Source: Pantoea dispersa (GTDB taxonomy: Bacteria; Pseudomonadota; Gammaproteobacteria; Enterobacterales; Enterobacteriaceae). From it: a DNA stretch of 64,000 nucleotides. The stretch covers positions 186,001 to 250,000 of the forward strand of contig NZ_SCKT01000004.1 in the NCBI RefSeq assembly GCF_014155765.1, given 5' to 3'. The notes beneath the pieces are model-generated. The model did not search any database. It worked only from the letters and a program-made list of their open reading frames with translations, and was not told where the DNA came from. Position 1 is the first letter of the stretch. Every line of letters begins with the position of its first letter. Made by a program: the position numbers and the translations under genes. Shown piece by piece: positions 1 to 8,180 of the stretch.

Positions 1-240
1 CTGCGCTTCAGCGAACTGCGCCGCCGGATTGGTGGCATCAGTGAACGCATGCTGGCGCAGACGCTGCGCTACATGGAAGAGGATGGCTTCATTGAGCGTA
101 TCGCCTATGAAGTGGTGCCGCCGCACGTGGAGTACCGGTTGACGGCGCTGGGCCATGAGGTGGAAGGGCAGGTCATCGGCCTCGCCGACTGGCTGGAAAG
201 CAATGTCCACCGCATCATTAAAGCGCCGCAGACAGCGTGA
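1..240 (+). CDS. HxlR-family transcriptional regulator, 3' part only
   Basis: The window opens inside this gene; 79 C-terminal residues are visible and the start is missing. The visible part reads as the second half of a winged-helix HxlR/MarR-like domain: a recognition-helix segment (IGGISERMLAQTLRYMEEDG), a wing (ERIAYEVVPPHVEYRLTALG) and a terminal helix. HxlR proteins are dimeric DNA-binding regulators that often control nearby redox, electrophile-response or detoxification genes. The next gene lies on the opposite strand and is convergent, 22 bases away, so this is not its divergent regulator. The target cannot be told from the window. Confidence 0.85.
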   Translation: MRFSELRRRIGGISERMLAQTLRYMEEDGFIERIAYEVVPPHVEYRLTALGHEVEGQVIGLADWLESNVHRIIKAPQTA

Positions 241-262
241 GTGCCGTCGCGGCGCGCCAGGC

Positions 263-1153
263 TCAGGCGTGCAAATATTTCTCAAACCAGCCGAGTGTGC
301 GACCCCATGCCAGTTCTGCGGCAGCTTTGTCATAGCGTGGCGTTGAGTCGTTGTGAAAGCCGTGATTCACGCCGGGATAAATATACGCTTCATAGGTTTT
401 GTGGCTGGCTTGCAGGGCGGCTTCATAGGCTGGCCAGCCTTCGTTGATGCCTTTATCCAGCGCGGCATAGTGCAGCAGCAGCGGCGCCTGAATGCGCGCC
501 ACATCTTCCGCTTTTGGCTGGCGGCCGTAGAACGGCACGGCGCAGGCCAGCTCAGGAAACGCCACTGCCGCCGCATTGGCCACGCCGCCGCCATAACAGA
601 AGCCGGTGATGCCGACCTTGCCGTTCCCCTCGGGATGCTGCATCAGGAAATCGACCGCCGCGAAGAAATCGTTCATCAGTTTGGTCGGGTCGACTTTGGC
701 CTGCATCGCACGGCCCTCTTCATCATTGCCCGGATAGCCGCCCAGCGAACTTAAGCCATCCGGCGCCAGCGCAACATAGCCCGCTTTGGCGACCCGTCTT
801 GCCACGTCTTCAATGTAAGGATTCAGGCCGCGATTCTCGTGTACCACCACCACGGCACCCAGCTTGCCGCTGGCATGAGTCGGGCGCACCCGATAAGCGC
901 GTACCTCGCCATGTCCCTGGGGCGACGGGTAGTGAATGTATTCGGCGTTGATATCAGGATCGGTAAACGACACCTGCTCTGCCAGCGCATAATTGGGGCT
1001 CATGGCGCTGAGCAGGGTGGCTCCGGTCATGCCGGCGATGGTGAACTTCGCGGCCAGCGAGAGAAACTCGCGCTTGCTGATGCGACCGTGCGCATAGTAG
1101 TCATAAAGCTCAAGCAGTTCCTGGGGAAAATCCTGGGCGGTAAGACGGGTCAT
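263..1153 (-). CDS. Dienelactone hydrolase family protein (YghX-like)
   Basis: 296-residue alpha/beta hydrolase of the dienelactone hydrolase (carboxymethylenebutenolidase) family. The nucleophile motif GFCYGG places the catalytic Cys near residue 186; the Asp is near 233 (ALDKG) and the His near 264 (VNHGFH), completing a Cys-Asp-His triad. A conserved HENRG stretch lies at about 105-109. The first 60 residues are an extension typical of YghX-like members: a short helix, then SKREFLSLA and a hydrophobic run ending in ALA, which resembles a twin-arginine signal with Lys-Arg in place of Arg-Arg. The substrate is unknown; family members hydrolyse dienelactones and related esters. It stands alone, convergent with the HxlR gene and divergent from cioA. 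Confidence 0.85.
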   Translation of the reverse strand: MTRLTAQDFPQELLELYDYYAHGRISKREFLSLAAKFTIAGMTGATLLSAMSPNYALAEQVSFTDPDINAEYIHYPSPQGHGEVRAYRVRPTHASGKLGAVVVVHENRGLNPYIEDVARRVAKAGYVALAPDGLSSLGGYPGNDEEGRAMQAKVDPTKLMNDFFAAVDFLMQHPEGNGKVGITGFCYGGGVANAAAVAFPELACAVPFYGRQPKAEDVARIQAPLLLHYAALDKGINEGWPAYEAALQASHKTYEAYIYPGVNHGFHNDSTPRYDKAAAELAWGRTLGWFEKYLHA

Positions 1154-1721
1154 AACCTCTCCTTCGCTGATTAACCGGACTGTGCCGCTTTAACAAAGCA
1201 CAGCCTGACGCCGCTGGCAAATGCCATGCCCCAGCGGGTTAATGCGCGATGGCTCACAGAATGTCACCGAAAGGCAGCAAATTAATTTCTTTTTGGTCTA
1301 TAAAAATTATCTTTTAATTAACAAACTTTCTTTCTGGCGACTGTGCAGGAAATTTTACAGCGTAACGTGACGGTGCGGTCCTCTGCCGTTTTGTCTTGCG
1401 CAGTAATTAACAGCTAAATTAGCCAGTTACCAAATTAACGCCTTTTCCTCTCGCTGTGCTTAATAACAAGATTGTCACAATAAATCACGGGCTTTAACCT
1501 TAACTTAGTGATTTTAAACAAGTAGTTTCTGGTGAAAACAATGATCGAAATCAAAAAATACTGTTATAGTTTTAGCCATTCCCACTGTTTCTTTTTGTTC
1601 TCGCCGCTTGCCTTACAATTGGCGTGAATCTCTTCCGACGTCACGAAATAATAATTTTGTGCGTCAAATTTGTTAATTATAAGTAAAAATTCGGTGCAAT
1701 CTTGTGGCAAAGAGGTAAGCA
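1154..1721. promoter_or_regulatory. Divergent intergenic region upstream of cioAB with ArcA-like sites
   Basis: 568 bases without a gene, markedly A+T-rich compared with its flanks. Two perfect matches to the ArcA core [A/T]GTTAATTA[A/T] are present: 1314-1323 (minus strand) and 1671-1680 (plus strand); a one-mismatch copy lies at 1403-1412. An extended -10-like sequence TGTTATAGT at 1562-1570 has only a poor -35 match near 1541-1547, and would give a leader of about 145 bases. ArcA control of bd-type oxidase genes is well known for cydAB; its application here is inference from motifs. Confidence 0.45.
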
Positions 1722-3146
1722 ATGTTTGGATTAGATGCCTTCCACCTGGCCAGGATTCAGTTCGCCTTTACTGTTTCCTTCCATATTATTTTCCCGGCCA
1801 TCACCATCGGTCTCGCCAGTTTCCTGGCGGTGCTCGAAGGCATGTGGCTGAAAACCCGAAACGAGACCTATCGCGATCTCTACCACTTCTGGTCCAAAGT
1901 CTTTGCCGTTAACTTCGGTATGGGCGTGGTGTCCGGACTGGTGATGGCGTATCAGTTTGGTACCAACTGGAGTGGCTTCTCGCAGTTTGCCGGCAGTATT
2001 ACCGGTCCGCTGCTGACCTATGAAGTACTCACCGCCTTCTTCCTTGAAGCGGGCTTCCTCGGCGTGATGCTGTTTGGCTGGAACCGCGTTGGGCCGGGCC
2101 TGCACTTCTTTGCCACCTGTATGGTTGCGCTCGGCACCATCATCTCGACCTTCTGGATCCTCGCGTCCAACAGCTGGATGCATACCCCGCAGGGCTACAT
2201 CATTGAGAATGGCATCGTGGTGCCGCAGGACTGGTTCAAGATTGTCTTCAACCCGTCGTTCCCGTACCGCCTGTTCCATATGTCGGTGGCGGCCTTCCTC
2301 GCCAGCGCCTTCTTTGTTGGCGCGTCTGGCGCGTGGCATCTGCTGCGCGGTAACGATAACCCGGCAATCCGCAAAATGTTCTCCATGGCACTTTGGATGG
2401 CACTGATCGTTGCGCCGATTCAGGCGATGATCGGCGATGCGCATGGCCTGAATACCCTTGAGCATCAGCCGGCAAAAATTGCGGCGATTGAAGGCCACTG
2501 GGAAAACCCGCCGGGGGAGGCGACGCCGCTGATTCTGTTCGGTATTCCGGATATGGATGAAGAGCGCACCAAATATGCGCTGGAAGTGCCGTACCTCGGC
2601 AGCCTGATTTTGACCCACAGCCTGGACAAACAGGTCCCGGCGCTGAAAAGCTTCCCGAAAGAGGACCGCCCGAATTCGCTGGTGATTTTCTGGTCGTTCC
2701 GCGTCATGGTGGCGATGGGCCTGCTGATGATCACCCTCGGCGTGCTGAGCCTGTGGCTGCGCTACAAAAAGCGGCTGTATAACTCCCGGCCATTCCTGTG
2801 GTTCGCCCTGCTGATGGGCCCATCCGGCCTGATCGCCATTCTTGCCGGCTGGTTTACCACGGAAATTGGTCGTCAGCCATGGGTGGTGTACGGCGTGCAG
2901 CGCACCATTGATGCGGTGTCGGCGCATGGTGATTTGCATATGAGCATCAGCCTGCTGGCCTTCATCCTCGTCTATTCATCGGTGTTTGGTGTCGGCTATG
3001 TCTACATGATGCGCCTGATTAAGAAAGGTCCGCTGACCGGCGAAGGTAAAGATGTGCGCCACGGTGGTCCGGGGCAGGGCAAAACGCCTGCGCGTCCGCT
3101 TTCTGCTGCCCATGAGAGCCTGAACGAACCGCAGGAGGGTAAATAA
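1722..3146 (+). CDS. cioA: Cytochrome bd-type quinol oxidase subunit I, cyanide-insensitive (CioA) type
   Basis: 474-residue integral membrane quinol oxidase subunit that carries the hemes and oxidises quinol while reducing O2 to water. The heme ligands are visible: His21 (heme d/b595 site), His186 (FHMSVAA) and Met329 (FWSFRVMV). The conserved acidic residues Glu101 and Glu109 and the GRQPW motif (383-387) are also present. The interval from His186 to Met329 is 143 residues, against about 207 in E. coli CydA, so this is the short Q-loop form found in CioA proteins. The gene starts at ATG 1722 after an AGAGG-type ribosome binding site and abuts cioB with no gap. CioA-type naming is by family resemblance; cyanide resistance is inferred, not shown. 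Confidence 0.93.
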   Translation: MFGLDAFHLARIQFAFTVSFHIIFPAITIGLASFLAVLEGMWLKTRNETYRDLYHFWSKVFAVNFGMGVVSGLVMAYQFGTNWSGFSQFAGSITGPLLTYEVLTAFFLEAGFLGVMLFGWNRVGPGLHFFATCMVALGTIISTFWILASNSWMHTPQGYIIENGIVVPQDWFKIVFNPSFPYRLFHMSVAAFLASAFFVGASGAWHLLRGNDNPAIRKMFSMALWMALIVAPIQAMIGDAHGLNTLEHQPAKIAAIEGHWENPPGEATPLILFGIPDMDEERTKYALEVPYLGSLILTHSLDKQVPALKSFPKEDRPNSLVIFWSFRVMVAMGLLMITLGVLSLWLRYKKRLYNSRPFLWFALLMGPSGLIAILAGWFTTEIGRQPWVVYGVQRTIDAVSAHGDLHMSISLLAFILVYSSVFGVGYVYMMRLIKKGPLTGEGKDVRHGGPGQGKTPARPLSAAHESLNEPQEGK

Positions 3147-4151
3147 ATGATCGATTTCTCCATTATCTGGTTCGCCATTATCGTGTTCGCCACCCTGATG
3201 TATATCGTGATGGATGGCTTCGATCTTGGCATCGGTATCCTGTTCCCGTTCAATAAAGATGCAGTTGAGCGCGACATGATGGTGAATACCGTTGCGCCGG
3301 TGTGGGATGGCAACGAAACCTGGCTGGTGCTGGGCGGTGCCGGTCTGTACGGTGCGTTCCCGCTGGCCTATTCGGTGATTGCCGATGCGCTGGCCATTCC
3401 GCTCACCGCGATGCTGATTGGCCTGATTTTCCGTGGCGTGGCGTTTGAGTTCCGCTTTAAGGCCACGGAAGAACACCGCGCTTTCTGGGATAAATCATTT
3501 ATCGCCGGTTCACTACTGGCGACCTTCAGTCAGGGCGTTGCGGTCGGTGCGATTATCGACGGCTTCCCGGTGAAAGGGCGCGAGTTTGCCGGCTCGGCGC
3601 TGGACTGGCTGGCGCCGTTCCCGCTGTTCTGCGGCGTCGGTCTGGTGGTGGCATATGCGCTACTGGGCTGTACCTGGCTGATCATGAAAACCGAGCATGA
3701 GCTGCACCGTAAGATGTCCGCGCTGGCGACGCCGCTGGTGATCGCGCTGCTGCTGATTGTCGGCATTATCAGCCTGTGGACGCCGTTCACCCACGATGCG
3801 ATTGCGCACCGCTGGTTCAGCCGTCCTAACCTGTTCTGGTTCCTGCCGGTGCCGGTGCTGGTGCTGCTGTGTTCGTGGGGCATCGTGCGCGCCATTAAGC
3901 GTGAGGCGCACTACTCGCCATTCCTGCTGACGCTGGCGCTGGTGTTTCTCGGCTTCTCCGGCCTCGGTATTAGCGTGTGGCCGCACATCATTCCGCCGTC
4001 GATCACCATCTGGGACGCCGCGTCACCGCCGCAGAGTCAGGCCTTTATGCTGGTCGGTAGCTTACTGATTATTCCGGTGATTCTGGGTTACACCTTCTGG
4101 AGTTACTACGTATTCCGCGGAAAAATCAAAGCCGACGAAGGATACCACTGA
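3147..4151 (+). CDS. cioB: Cytochrome bd-type quinol oxidase subunit II (CioB type)
   Basis: 334-residue partner subunit of the bd-type oxidase, a heme-poor membrane protein that pairs with subunit I. N-terminal family motifs are present: DGFDLGIG at 23-30 and WDGNETWLV at 53-61, followed by repeated hydrophobic segments consistent with eight or nine transmembrane helices. It is somewhat shorter than E. coli CydB (379), as expected for the CioB branch. Its ATG directly follows the cioA stop codon, with the ribosome binding site GGAGGG inside the end of cioA, which indicates coupled translation. A tiny membrane-protein gene follows at once. Confidence 0.94.
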   Translation: MIDFSIIWFAIIVFATLMYIVMDGFDLGIGILFPFNKDAVERDMMVNTVAPVWDGNETWLVLGGAGLYGAFPLAYSVIADALAIPLTAMLIGLIFRGVAFEFRFKATEEHRAFWDKSFIAGSLLATFSQGVAVGAIIDGFPVKGREFAGSALDWLAPFPLFCGVGLVVAYALLGCTWLIMKTEHELHRKMSALATPLVIALLLIVGIISLWTPFTHDAIAHRWFSRPNLFWFLPVPVLVLLCSWGIVRAIKREAHYSPFLLTLALVFLGFSGLGISVWPHIIPPSITIWDAASPPQSQAFMLVGSLLIIPVILGYTFWSYYVFRGKIKADEGYH

Positions 4152-4152
4152 G

Positions 4153-4320
4153 ATGCAAACCGAGGTCAGCAATATGAACAACCCCACTGAAACGAAAGCC
4201 CCCTGGTGGAAGCGCGTGCTGTGGTTAGTAATCATCTACGGCGCAAGCGTGCTGGCACTGGGCGTGGTGGCATCACTGTTTCGTATGATGATGACGGCAG
4301 CGGGCATGCGTTCGCACTGA
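4153..4320 (+). CDS. Small single-span membrane protein of the DUF2474 / CydX-like kind
   Basis: A 55-codon reading frame begins one base after the cioB stop. It encodes a short polar N-terminus, a WWKRV membrane-entry motif and one hydrophobic span (about residues 22-47). Short single-helix subunits (CydX and relatives) are standard third genes of bd oxidase operons, where they stabilise the hemes; proteins of the DUF2474 type occupy this place in cio operons. A second in-frame ATG at 4174 has the better ribosome binding site (GAGG eight bases upstream) and would give 48 residues with the same membrane span, so the true start is uncertain. The position and topology are seen; the subunit role is inferred. 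Confidence 0.8.
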   Translation: MQTEVSNMNNPTETKAPWWKRVLWLVIIYGASVLALGVVASLFRMMMTAAGMRSH

Positions 4321-4331
4321 GTGGTCGAAGA

Positions 4332-4425
4332 GGGCAGGCACGCCTGCCCGGTATTATCGGTCGCCATAAATGGCGACCCTGCAAGGTGATGCACGATGTT
4401 CACAGGGTGCGCATTAATGCGCACC
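4332..4425. repeat. Composite palindromic repeat, locus 1 (after cioAB)
   Basis: Three tight inverted repeats follow the cio operon. 4332-4349 is GGGCAGGC-AC-GCCTGCCC. 4359-4378 is GGTCGCCATAAATGGCGACC (stem of nine, two-base loop). 4406-4425 is GGTGCGCATTAATGCGCACC, a perfect palindrome. The second and third units recur together at about 22.6 kb and 44.2 kb. No T-run follows the first hairpin, so it is not a classical terminator, although it may protect the mRNA 3' end. Confidence 0.85.
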
Positions 4426-4617
4426 GCTATGCGCAGGCAAATCACTGCTCAATGATGCGATGCCGTTAAGACGATAAAAGGTTAGTTACCTAAGCAATTA
4501 ATGCTTTTCCCGTCTCGCTGTCTTTACTCTTCCTTACGTTATCCATACGATTTTGTTATATTTATGTGACGGATTACGCAAAAGCACCGCCTTTCCCAAC
4601 CCATTCAATTAAAAAAA

Positions 4618-5484
4618 ATGCTCAGCCTGAATCTGAAAAAACAGTACATCAACGATCTGGTGGACTGGATCGAGGCCAATCTGACCGACGAGCTCAACAT
4701 CGATCTGATTACCCTCAAATCCGGTTACTCCAAGTGGCACATGCAGCGCATGTTCAAAGAGATGACCGGCCAGACGCTGGCCTCGTACACGCGCAAACGT
4801 CGCCTGACGCTCGCTGCCATGGCGCTGCGCCTGACCAGCATGCCGCTTATTGATATCGCCGTGCGGTTTGGCTTTGATAATCAGCAAAACTTTACCCGGG
4901 TGTTTAAAAGCCACTTCGCCATGACGCCAGGCGCTTATCGCCGCATCCCTGAGATGCAGATGAAAGACTTCCACAGCCGCATCTCAACCCAGCGGCAGTG
5001 GGTAAGTGCGCGCCTGGCAGAGAAGCCGGAGCTGAAGCTGTGCGGAGAAGTGATCGAGTGGGAGTGCCGCTTCGGCGAATACATTGACCACCACAATCAC
5101 GTGGTGGCGCAGCATACGCGTGATTTCATCGCCTTCGCCGGCCAGCATGTGCAGCGCGGCTGGCTGGGTTTCCAGTTCAGCCCGGGGGTTAACTCCAGCG
5201 ATCAGCAGCATATCAGCATGTTCCAGGCGCTGGAGAGCCAGTACGCCGACGTGCTGACCGGCAATGTACAGAACTGGACCGGTGAAAGCGGACTGTATGC
5301 GGAGATTGACTGGCACGGCGCGCCGGAAGAGATCAATGCGTTCACCGCAGAGGTGTACTACAACCATCTGCCTGCGCTCGGCGTGGCGCGGCGGCCGGGC
5401 AAGGACCTGATTAAGCTCGATCTCCGCTACAGCACGCCAGATCTGCTGCAGGGCACGTTCTACATTCCGGTTAAGGTCGGATAA
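4618..5484 (+). CDS. AraC-family transcriptional regulator, Rob-like, with GyrI-like C-terminal domain
   Basis: 288 residues. Residues about 8-108 form a double helix-turn-helix domain close to the MarA/SoxS/Rob group: the first recognition region reads SGYSKWHMQRMFKEMTGQ and the second FGFDNQQNFTRVFKSHF. The remaining 170 residues match the layout of Rob, whose C-terminal domain is a GyrI-like ligand-binding fold; the total length equals Rob (289). Such proteins activate stress, efflux and redox genes through marbox-like sites. It is divergent enough from E. coli Rob (for instance, a different C-terminus) that I do not assign the name rob. It is transcribed in the same direction as cioAB but about 300 bases downstream, past the repeat cluster. 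Confidence 0.88.
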   Translation: MLSLNLKKQYINDLVDWIEANLTDELNIDLITLKSGYSKWHMQRMFKEMTGQTLASYTRKRRLTLAAMALRLTSMPLIDIAVRFGFDNQQNFTRVFKSHFAMTPGAYRRIPEMQMKDFHSRISTQRQWVSARLAEKPELKLCGEVIEWECRFGEYIDHHNHVVAQHTRDFIAFAGQHVQRGWLGFQFSPGVNSSDQQHISMFQALESQYADVLTGNVQNWTGESGLYAEIDWHGAPEEINAFTAEVYYNHLPALGVARRPGKDLIKLDLRYSTPDLLQGTFYIPVKVG

Positions 5485-5493
5485 TGCATATTT

Positions 5494-5530
5494 CGTGCGG
5501 TAAACCGTGATAAACCGCACGATTTTATAA
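5494..5530 (+). terminator. Probable terminator after the AraC-family gene
   Basis: Inverted repeat CGTGCGGT (5494-5501) and ACCGCACG (5514-5521) with a 12-base loop, followed by ATTTTATAA. The T-run is short and interrupted, so termination may be partial. Confidence 0.5.
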
Positions 5531-5651
5531 ATTCCTGCGTCTGAGTGGCGTAAAATCCTTCACTGAAACCTGACTGACCGTGGAAAACACTGTTTGCCAC
5601 CTCTCAGGCTGGATCATCACCTGCATGCCTGGTCCATTCCGGACCGTTATA

Positions 5652-5879
5652 GTGAAAAGACAAAAAATTATGCGACTTCTACCGTTGTTACTTTCAACAG
5701 CGCTTGTGGCGTTTTCCGCGCTGGCAAGTGCCCAGATGGCTGAGCCTTTCTCACCGCCAGGCGGCCTGCATCCGCATCAGCCGCATTGCGCCCAGCACGA
5801 GATTGCCGGCGACAATGCGCTGCCCCAGCAGCGCACGGATGACGTGACGCTGCTGACCTGCACTAACCACCAGGCCTGA
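5652..5879 (+). CDS. Small predicted periplasmic protein, unknown function
   Basis: I do not recognise this gene. From GTG 5652 it encodes 75 residues; from the in-frame ATG 5670, 69. The N-terminus is a convincing Sec signal peptide: basic residues (KRQK, then MRLLP), a hydrophobic core LLLSTALVAFSAL and an ALASA-type cleavage site. The mature part is about 48 residues, rich in His, Gln and Pro, with two Cys residues (in PHCAQH and LLTCTN) that could form a disulfide or, with the His residues, bind a metal. Neither start has a strong ribosome binding site. It lies between the AraC gene and nhaA, ending 190 bases before nhaA. Expression is not proven. Confidence 0.55.
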   Translation: MKRQKIMRLLPLLLSTALVAFSALASAQMAEPFSPPGGLHPHQPHCAQHEIAGDNALPQQRTDDVTLLTCTNHQA

Positions 5880-5880
5880 C

Positions 5881-6069
5881 GGCGCGCTACCTGCTTAGCG
5901 ACCAGCGCCGTATTGCGTCCGTCCGCTTTCAGCCCCTCCCTCCGCTGCAATACGCCCGGCCTGGCGAATCACTCGAAAATCCCGAGTAATAAACGAGACA
6001 TAAGCTGCTTTTAACGAGGTGTTTCAGCGGCTAAACTTCTCCACCAAATGTCTCTGCTCAGGAGGAGTT
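5881..6069 (+). promoter_or_regulatory. Structured region upstream of nhaA
   Basis: Several nested or consecutive inverted repeats lie in the 190 bases before nhaA: GGCGC (5881-5885) with GCGCC (5905-5909), CGTATTGC (5909-5916) with GCAATACG (5947-5954), and ACTCG (5971-5975) with CGAGT (5983-5987). The ribosome binding site AGGAGG is at 6060-6065. Whether this is transcribed leader or operator DNA is not known. Confidence 0.4.
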
Positions 6070-7248
6070 GTGAACAAACCCCGTAGTATTCGAAGCTTGC
6101 TGAAAAGCTTTATCGAAAGTGACGCCAGCAACGGCATGGTGCTGATTCTGGCGGCGGTGGCGGCGATGGTGCTGGCCAATAATGCCGCCACCGCGCAGGG
6201 CTATCAAAACCTGCTGGCGGAGCCGGTACAGATTCGCTTCGGCGCGCTGGATATCAGCAAAAACCTGCTGCTGTGGATTAACGATGCGCTGATGGCGCTG
6301 TTCTTTCTGCTGATTGGCCTCGAAGTGAAGCGCGAACTGATCAGCGGCGAGCTGGCCAGCCGCGATCGTGCGATCTTCCCGGTGATTGCTGCGCTGGGCG
6401 GCATGATTGCGCCGGCGCTCATTTTCCTGCTGTTCAATCATGATAACGAGGTTGCCCGCAACGGCTGGGCAATTCCCACGGCCACCGATATCGCCTTTGC
6501 GCTCGGCGTGCTGGCGCTGCTCGGCAGTCGCGTACCGGCGGCGCTGAAAGTGTTCCTGATGGCGCTGGCCATCATTGACGATCTCGGTGCCATCGTGATT
6601 ATTGCGCTGTTCTACACCAGCGATCTGTCAGTGCTGTCGCTGAGCGTGGCAGCCGGTGCCATCGTGCTGCTGGCGATCCTCAATCGCTGCGGCGTACGCA
6701 ACATCGCGGTGTATATGCTGGTGGGCGTGGTGCTGTGGACCGCGGTGCTGAAGTCCGGCGTGCATGCCACGCTGGCGGGCGTGGTGGTGGGCTTCTTTGT
6801 GCCGCTGGAGGAGAAAGAGGGACACTCACCGGCTGAGCACCTGGCGCATGGCCTGATGCCGTGGGTGAACTGGCTGATCCTGCCGCTGTTCGCGTTCGCC
6901 AATGCCGGTATTTCACTCAGCGGCATCACCTTTGGCGATGTGCTGTCGCCGGAGCCGCTCGGCATTATCCTCGGTCTGCTGATTGGTAAACCGTTAGGGA
7001 TCACGCTGTTCTGCTGGCTGGCGGTGAAGCTGCGGCTGGCGGCGCTGCCAGGCAGTACCACCATTCGCGACATTATGGCAATCGGCGTGCTGTGCGGTAT
7101 CGGCTTTACCATGTCGATCTTCATCAGCTCGCTGGCGTTTGACGCCGCGCATGAACAGCTGGTGACGTTCTCGAAACTGGGCATTCTTAGCGGTTCGCTG
7201 CTGTCGGCGGTGATTGGTTACACGCTGCTGCGCATCAAACTGCGCTAA
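6070..7248 (+). CDS. nhaA: Na+/H+ antiporter NhaA
   Basis: 392-residue inner-membrane antiporter that expels Na+ or Li+ in exchange for protons and is central to salt and alkaline pH tolerance. The ion-binding aspartate pair is in [11 protein letters not shown] (residues about 170-171; Asp163-164 in E. coli), with the further Asp in [10 protein letters not shown] (about 140) and the Lys in LLIGKPLGI. The pH-sensor segment LEVKRELI is at about 84-91. The start is taken as GTG 6070: it sits just behind AGGAGG and aligns with the E. coli N-terminus, whereas an upstream in-frame ATG at 6019 would add a cysteine-rich tail absent from the family. nhaR follows in the same direction after 29 bases. 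Confidence 0.96.
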   Translation: MNKPRSIRSLLKSFIESDASNGMVLILAAVAAMVLANNAATAQGYQNLLAEPVQIRFGALDISKNLLLWINDALMALFFLLIGLEVKRELISGELASRDRAIFPVIAALGGMIAPALIFLLFNHDNEVARNGWAIPTATDIAFALGVLALLGSRVPAALKVFLMALAIIDDLGAIVIIALFYTSDLSVLSLSVAAGAIVLLAILNRCGVRNIAVYMLVGVVLWTAVLKSGVHATLAGVVVGFFVPLEEKEGHSPAEHLAHGLMPWVNWLILPLFAFANAGISLSGITFGDVLSPEPLGIILGLLIGKPLGITLFCWLAVKLRLAALPGSTTIRDIMAIGVLCGIGFTMSIFISSLAFDAAHEQLVTFSKLGILSGSLLSAVIGYTLLRIKLR

Positions 7249-7250
7249 TA

Positions 7251-7273
7251 AGGGGAGGCGCAAGCCTCCTTTA
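7251..7273 (+). other. Intercistronic hairpin between nhaA and nhaR
   Basis: GGAGGC (7254-7259), tetraloop GCAA, GCCTCC (7264-7269), extendable by wobble pairs to 7251-7272. It fills almost the whole nhaA-nhaR gap. The purine-rich GGGGAGG stretch, the only ribosome-binding-like sequence here, is paired inside the stem. Only a short T-run follows. Confidence 0.6.
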
Positions 7274-7277
7274 TGGT

Positions 7278-8180
7278 ATGAATCAGCTCAATTTTAATCA
7301 TCTCTACTACTTCTGGCAGGTGTGCAAAACCGGTTCGGTGGTGCGCGCCGCTGAAGTGCTGTGCCTGACGCCGCAAACCGTGACTGGCCAGATCAAGGCG
7401 CTGGAAGAGCAGCTGAATGGCGTGCTGTTTCGCCGTCAGGGGCGCGGTCTGGTACCTACCGAGCTGGGCCAGCTGGTGTTCCGCTATGCCGATCGCATGT
7501 TTATGCTCAGCCAGGAAATGCTCGATATCGTTAACTACCGCAAGGAGTCGCATCTGCTGTTTGATGTTGGCGTAGCGGATGCGCTGTCAAAACAGCTGGT
7601 GAGCAAGGTGCTGGAAACGGTGGTGATGGCCGGCGAGAAAATTCAGCTGCGCTGCTTTGAATCAACGCATGAAATGCTGCTGGAGCAGCTCAGCCAGCAC
7701 AAGCTGGATATGATCCTCTCCGACTGCCCGATTGATTCAACCCAGCAGGCCGGGCTGTTTTCGGTCAAGCTCGGCGAATGTCCGGTTAGCTTCTGGTGTA
7801 ATGCGCCACTGCCTGAGCTGCCGTTTCCGGCCTGTCTGGAGCAGCGGCGCCTGCTGTTGCCCGGCCGGCGTTCGATGCTGGGGCGCAAGCTGCTGAACTG
7901 GATCCACAGCCAGGGATTACAGGTTGAGATTCTCGGTGAATTTGATGATGCGGCGCTGATGAAGGCGTTTGGCGCGCAGAATAATGCGATCTTTGTCGCA
8001 CCGACGCTGTACGGGGATGATGTCTATCGTGACGATAGCGTGCGCGAGATCGGCAGGCTGGAGACGGTGATGGAGGAGTATCACGTTATTTTTGCCGGGC
8101 GCATGATTCAGCATCCGGCGGTGCAGAGCATTTGCCATCGCGACTTCAGCGCGCTGTTCAGCCACGGATCGCAGGCATAA
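7278..8180 (+). CDS. nhaR: LysR-family transcriptional activator NhaR
   Basis: 300 residues, the length of E. coli NhaR (301). The N-terminal winged helix-turn-helix (about residues 1-62: [20 protein letters not shown], then [16 protein letters not shown]) is typical of LysR regulators; the rest is the effector-binding domain. NhaR activates nhaA in response to Na+ and, in E. coli, also pgaABCD and osmC. The gene lies 29 bases downstream of nhaA behind a hairpin, and no good ribosome binding site precedes the ATG, so translation may depend on coupling to nhaA or be weak. Confidence 0.95.
   Translation: MNQLNFNHLYYFWQVCKTGSVVRAAEVLCLTPQTVTGQIKALEEQLNGVLFRRQGRGLVPTELGQLVFRYADRMFMLSQEMLDIVNYRKESHLLFDVGVADALSKQLVSKVLETVVMAGEKIQLRCFESTHEMLLEQLSQHKLDMILSDCPIDSTQQAGLFSVKLGECPVSFWCNAPLPELPFPACLEQRRLLLPGRRSMLGRKLLNWIHSQGLQVEILGEFDDAALMKAFGAQNNAIFVAPTLYGDDVYRDDSVREIGRLETVMEEYHVIFAGRMIQHPAVQSICHRDFSALFSHGSQA

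Noticed and set aside
1731-2939. 402-codon open frame antisense to cioA
   Set aside because: Mirror of a strongly codon-biased G+C-rich gene; the product is rich in Arg, His and Gln, with no domain, no ribosome binding site and no family likeness.
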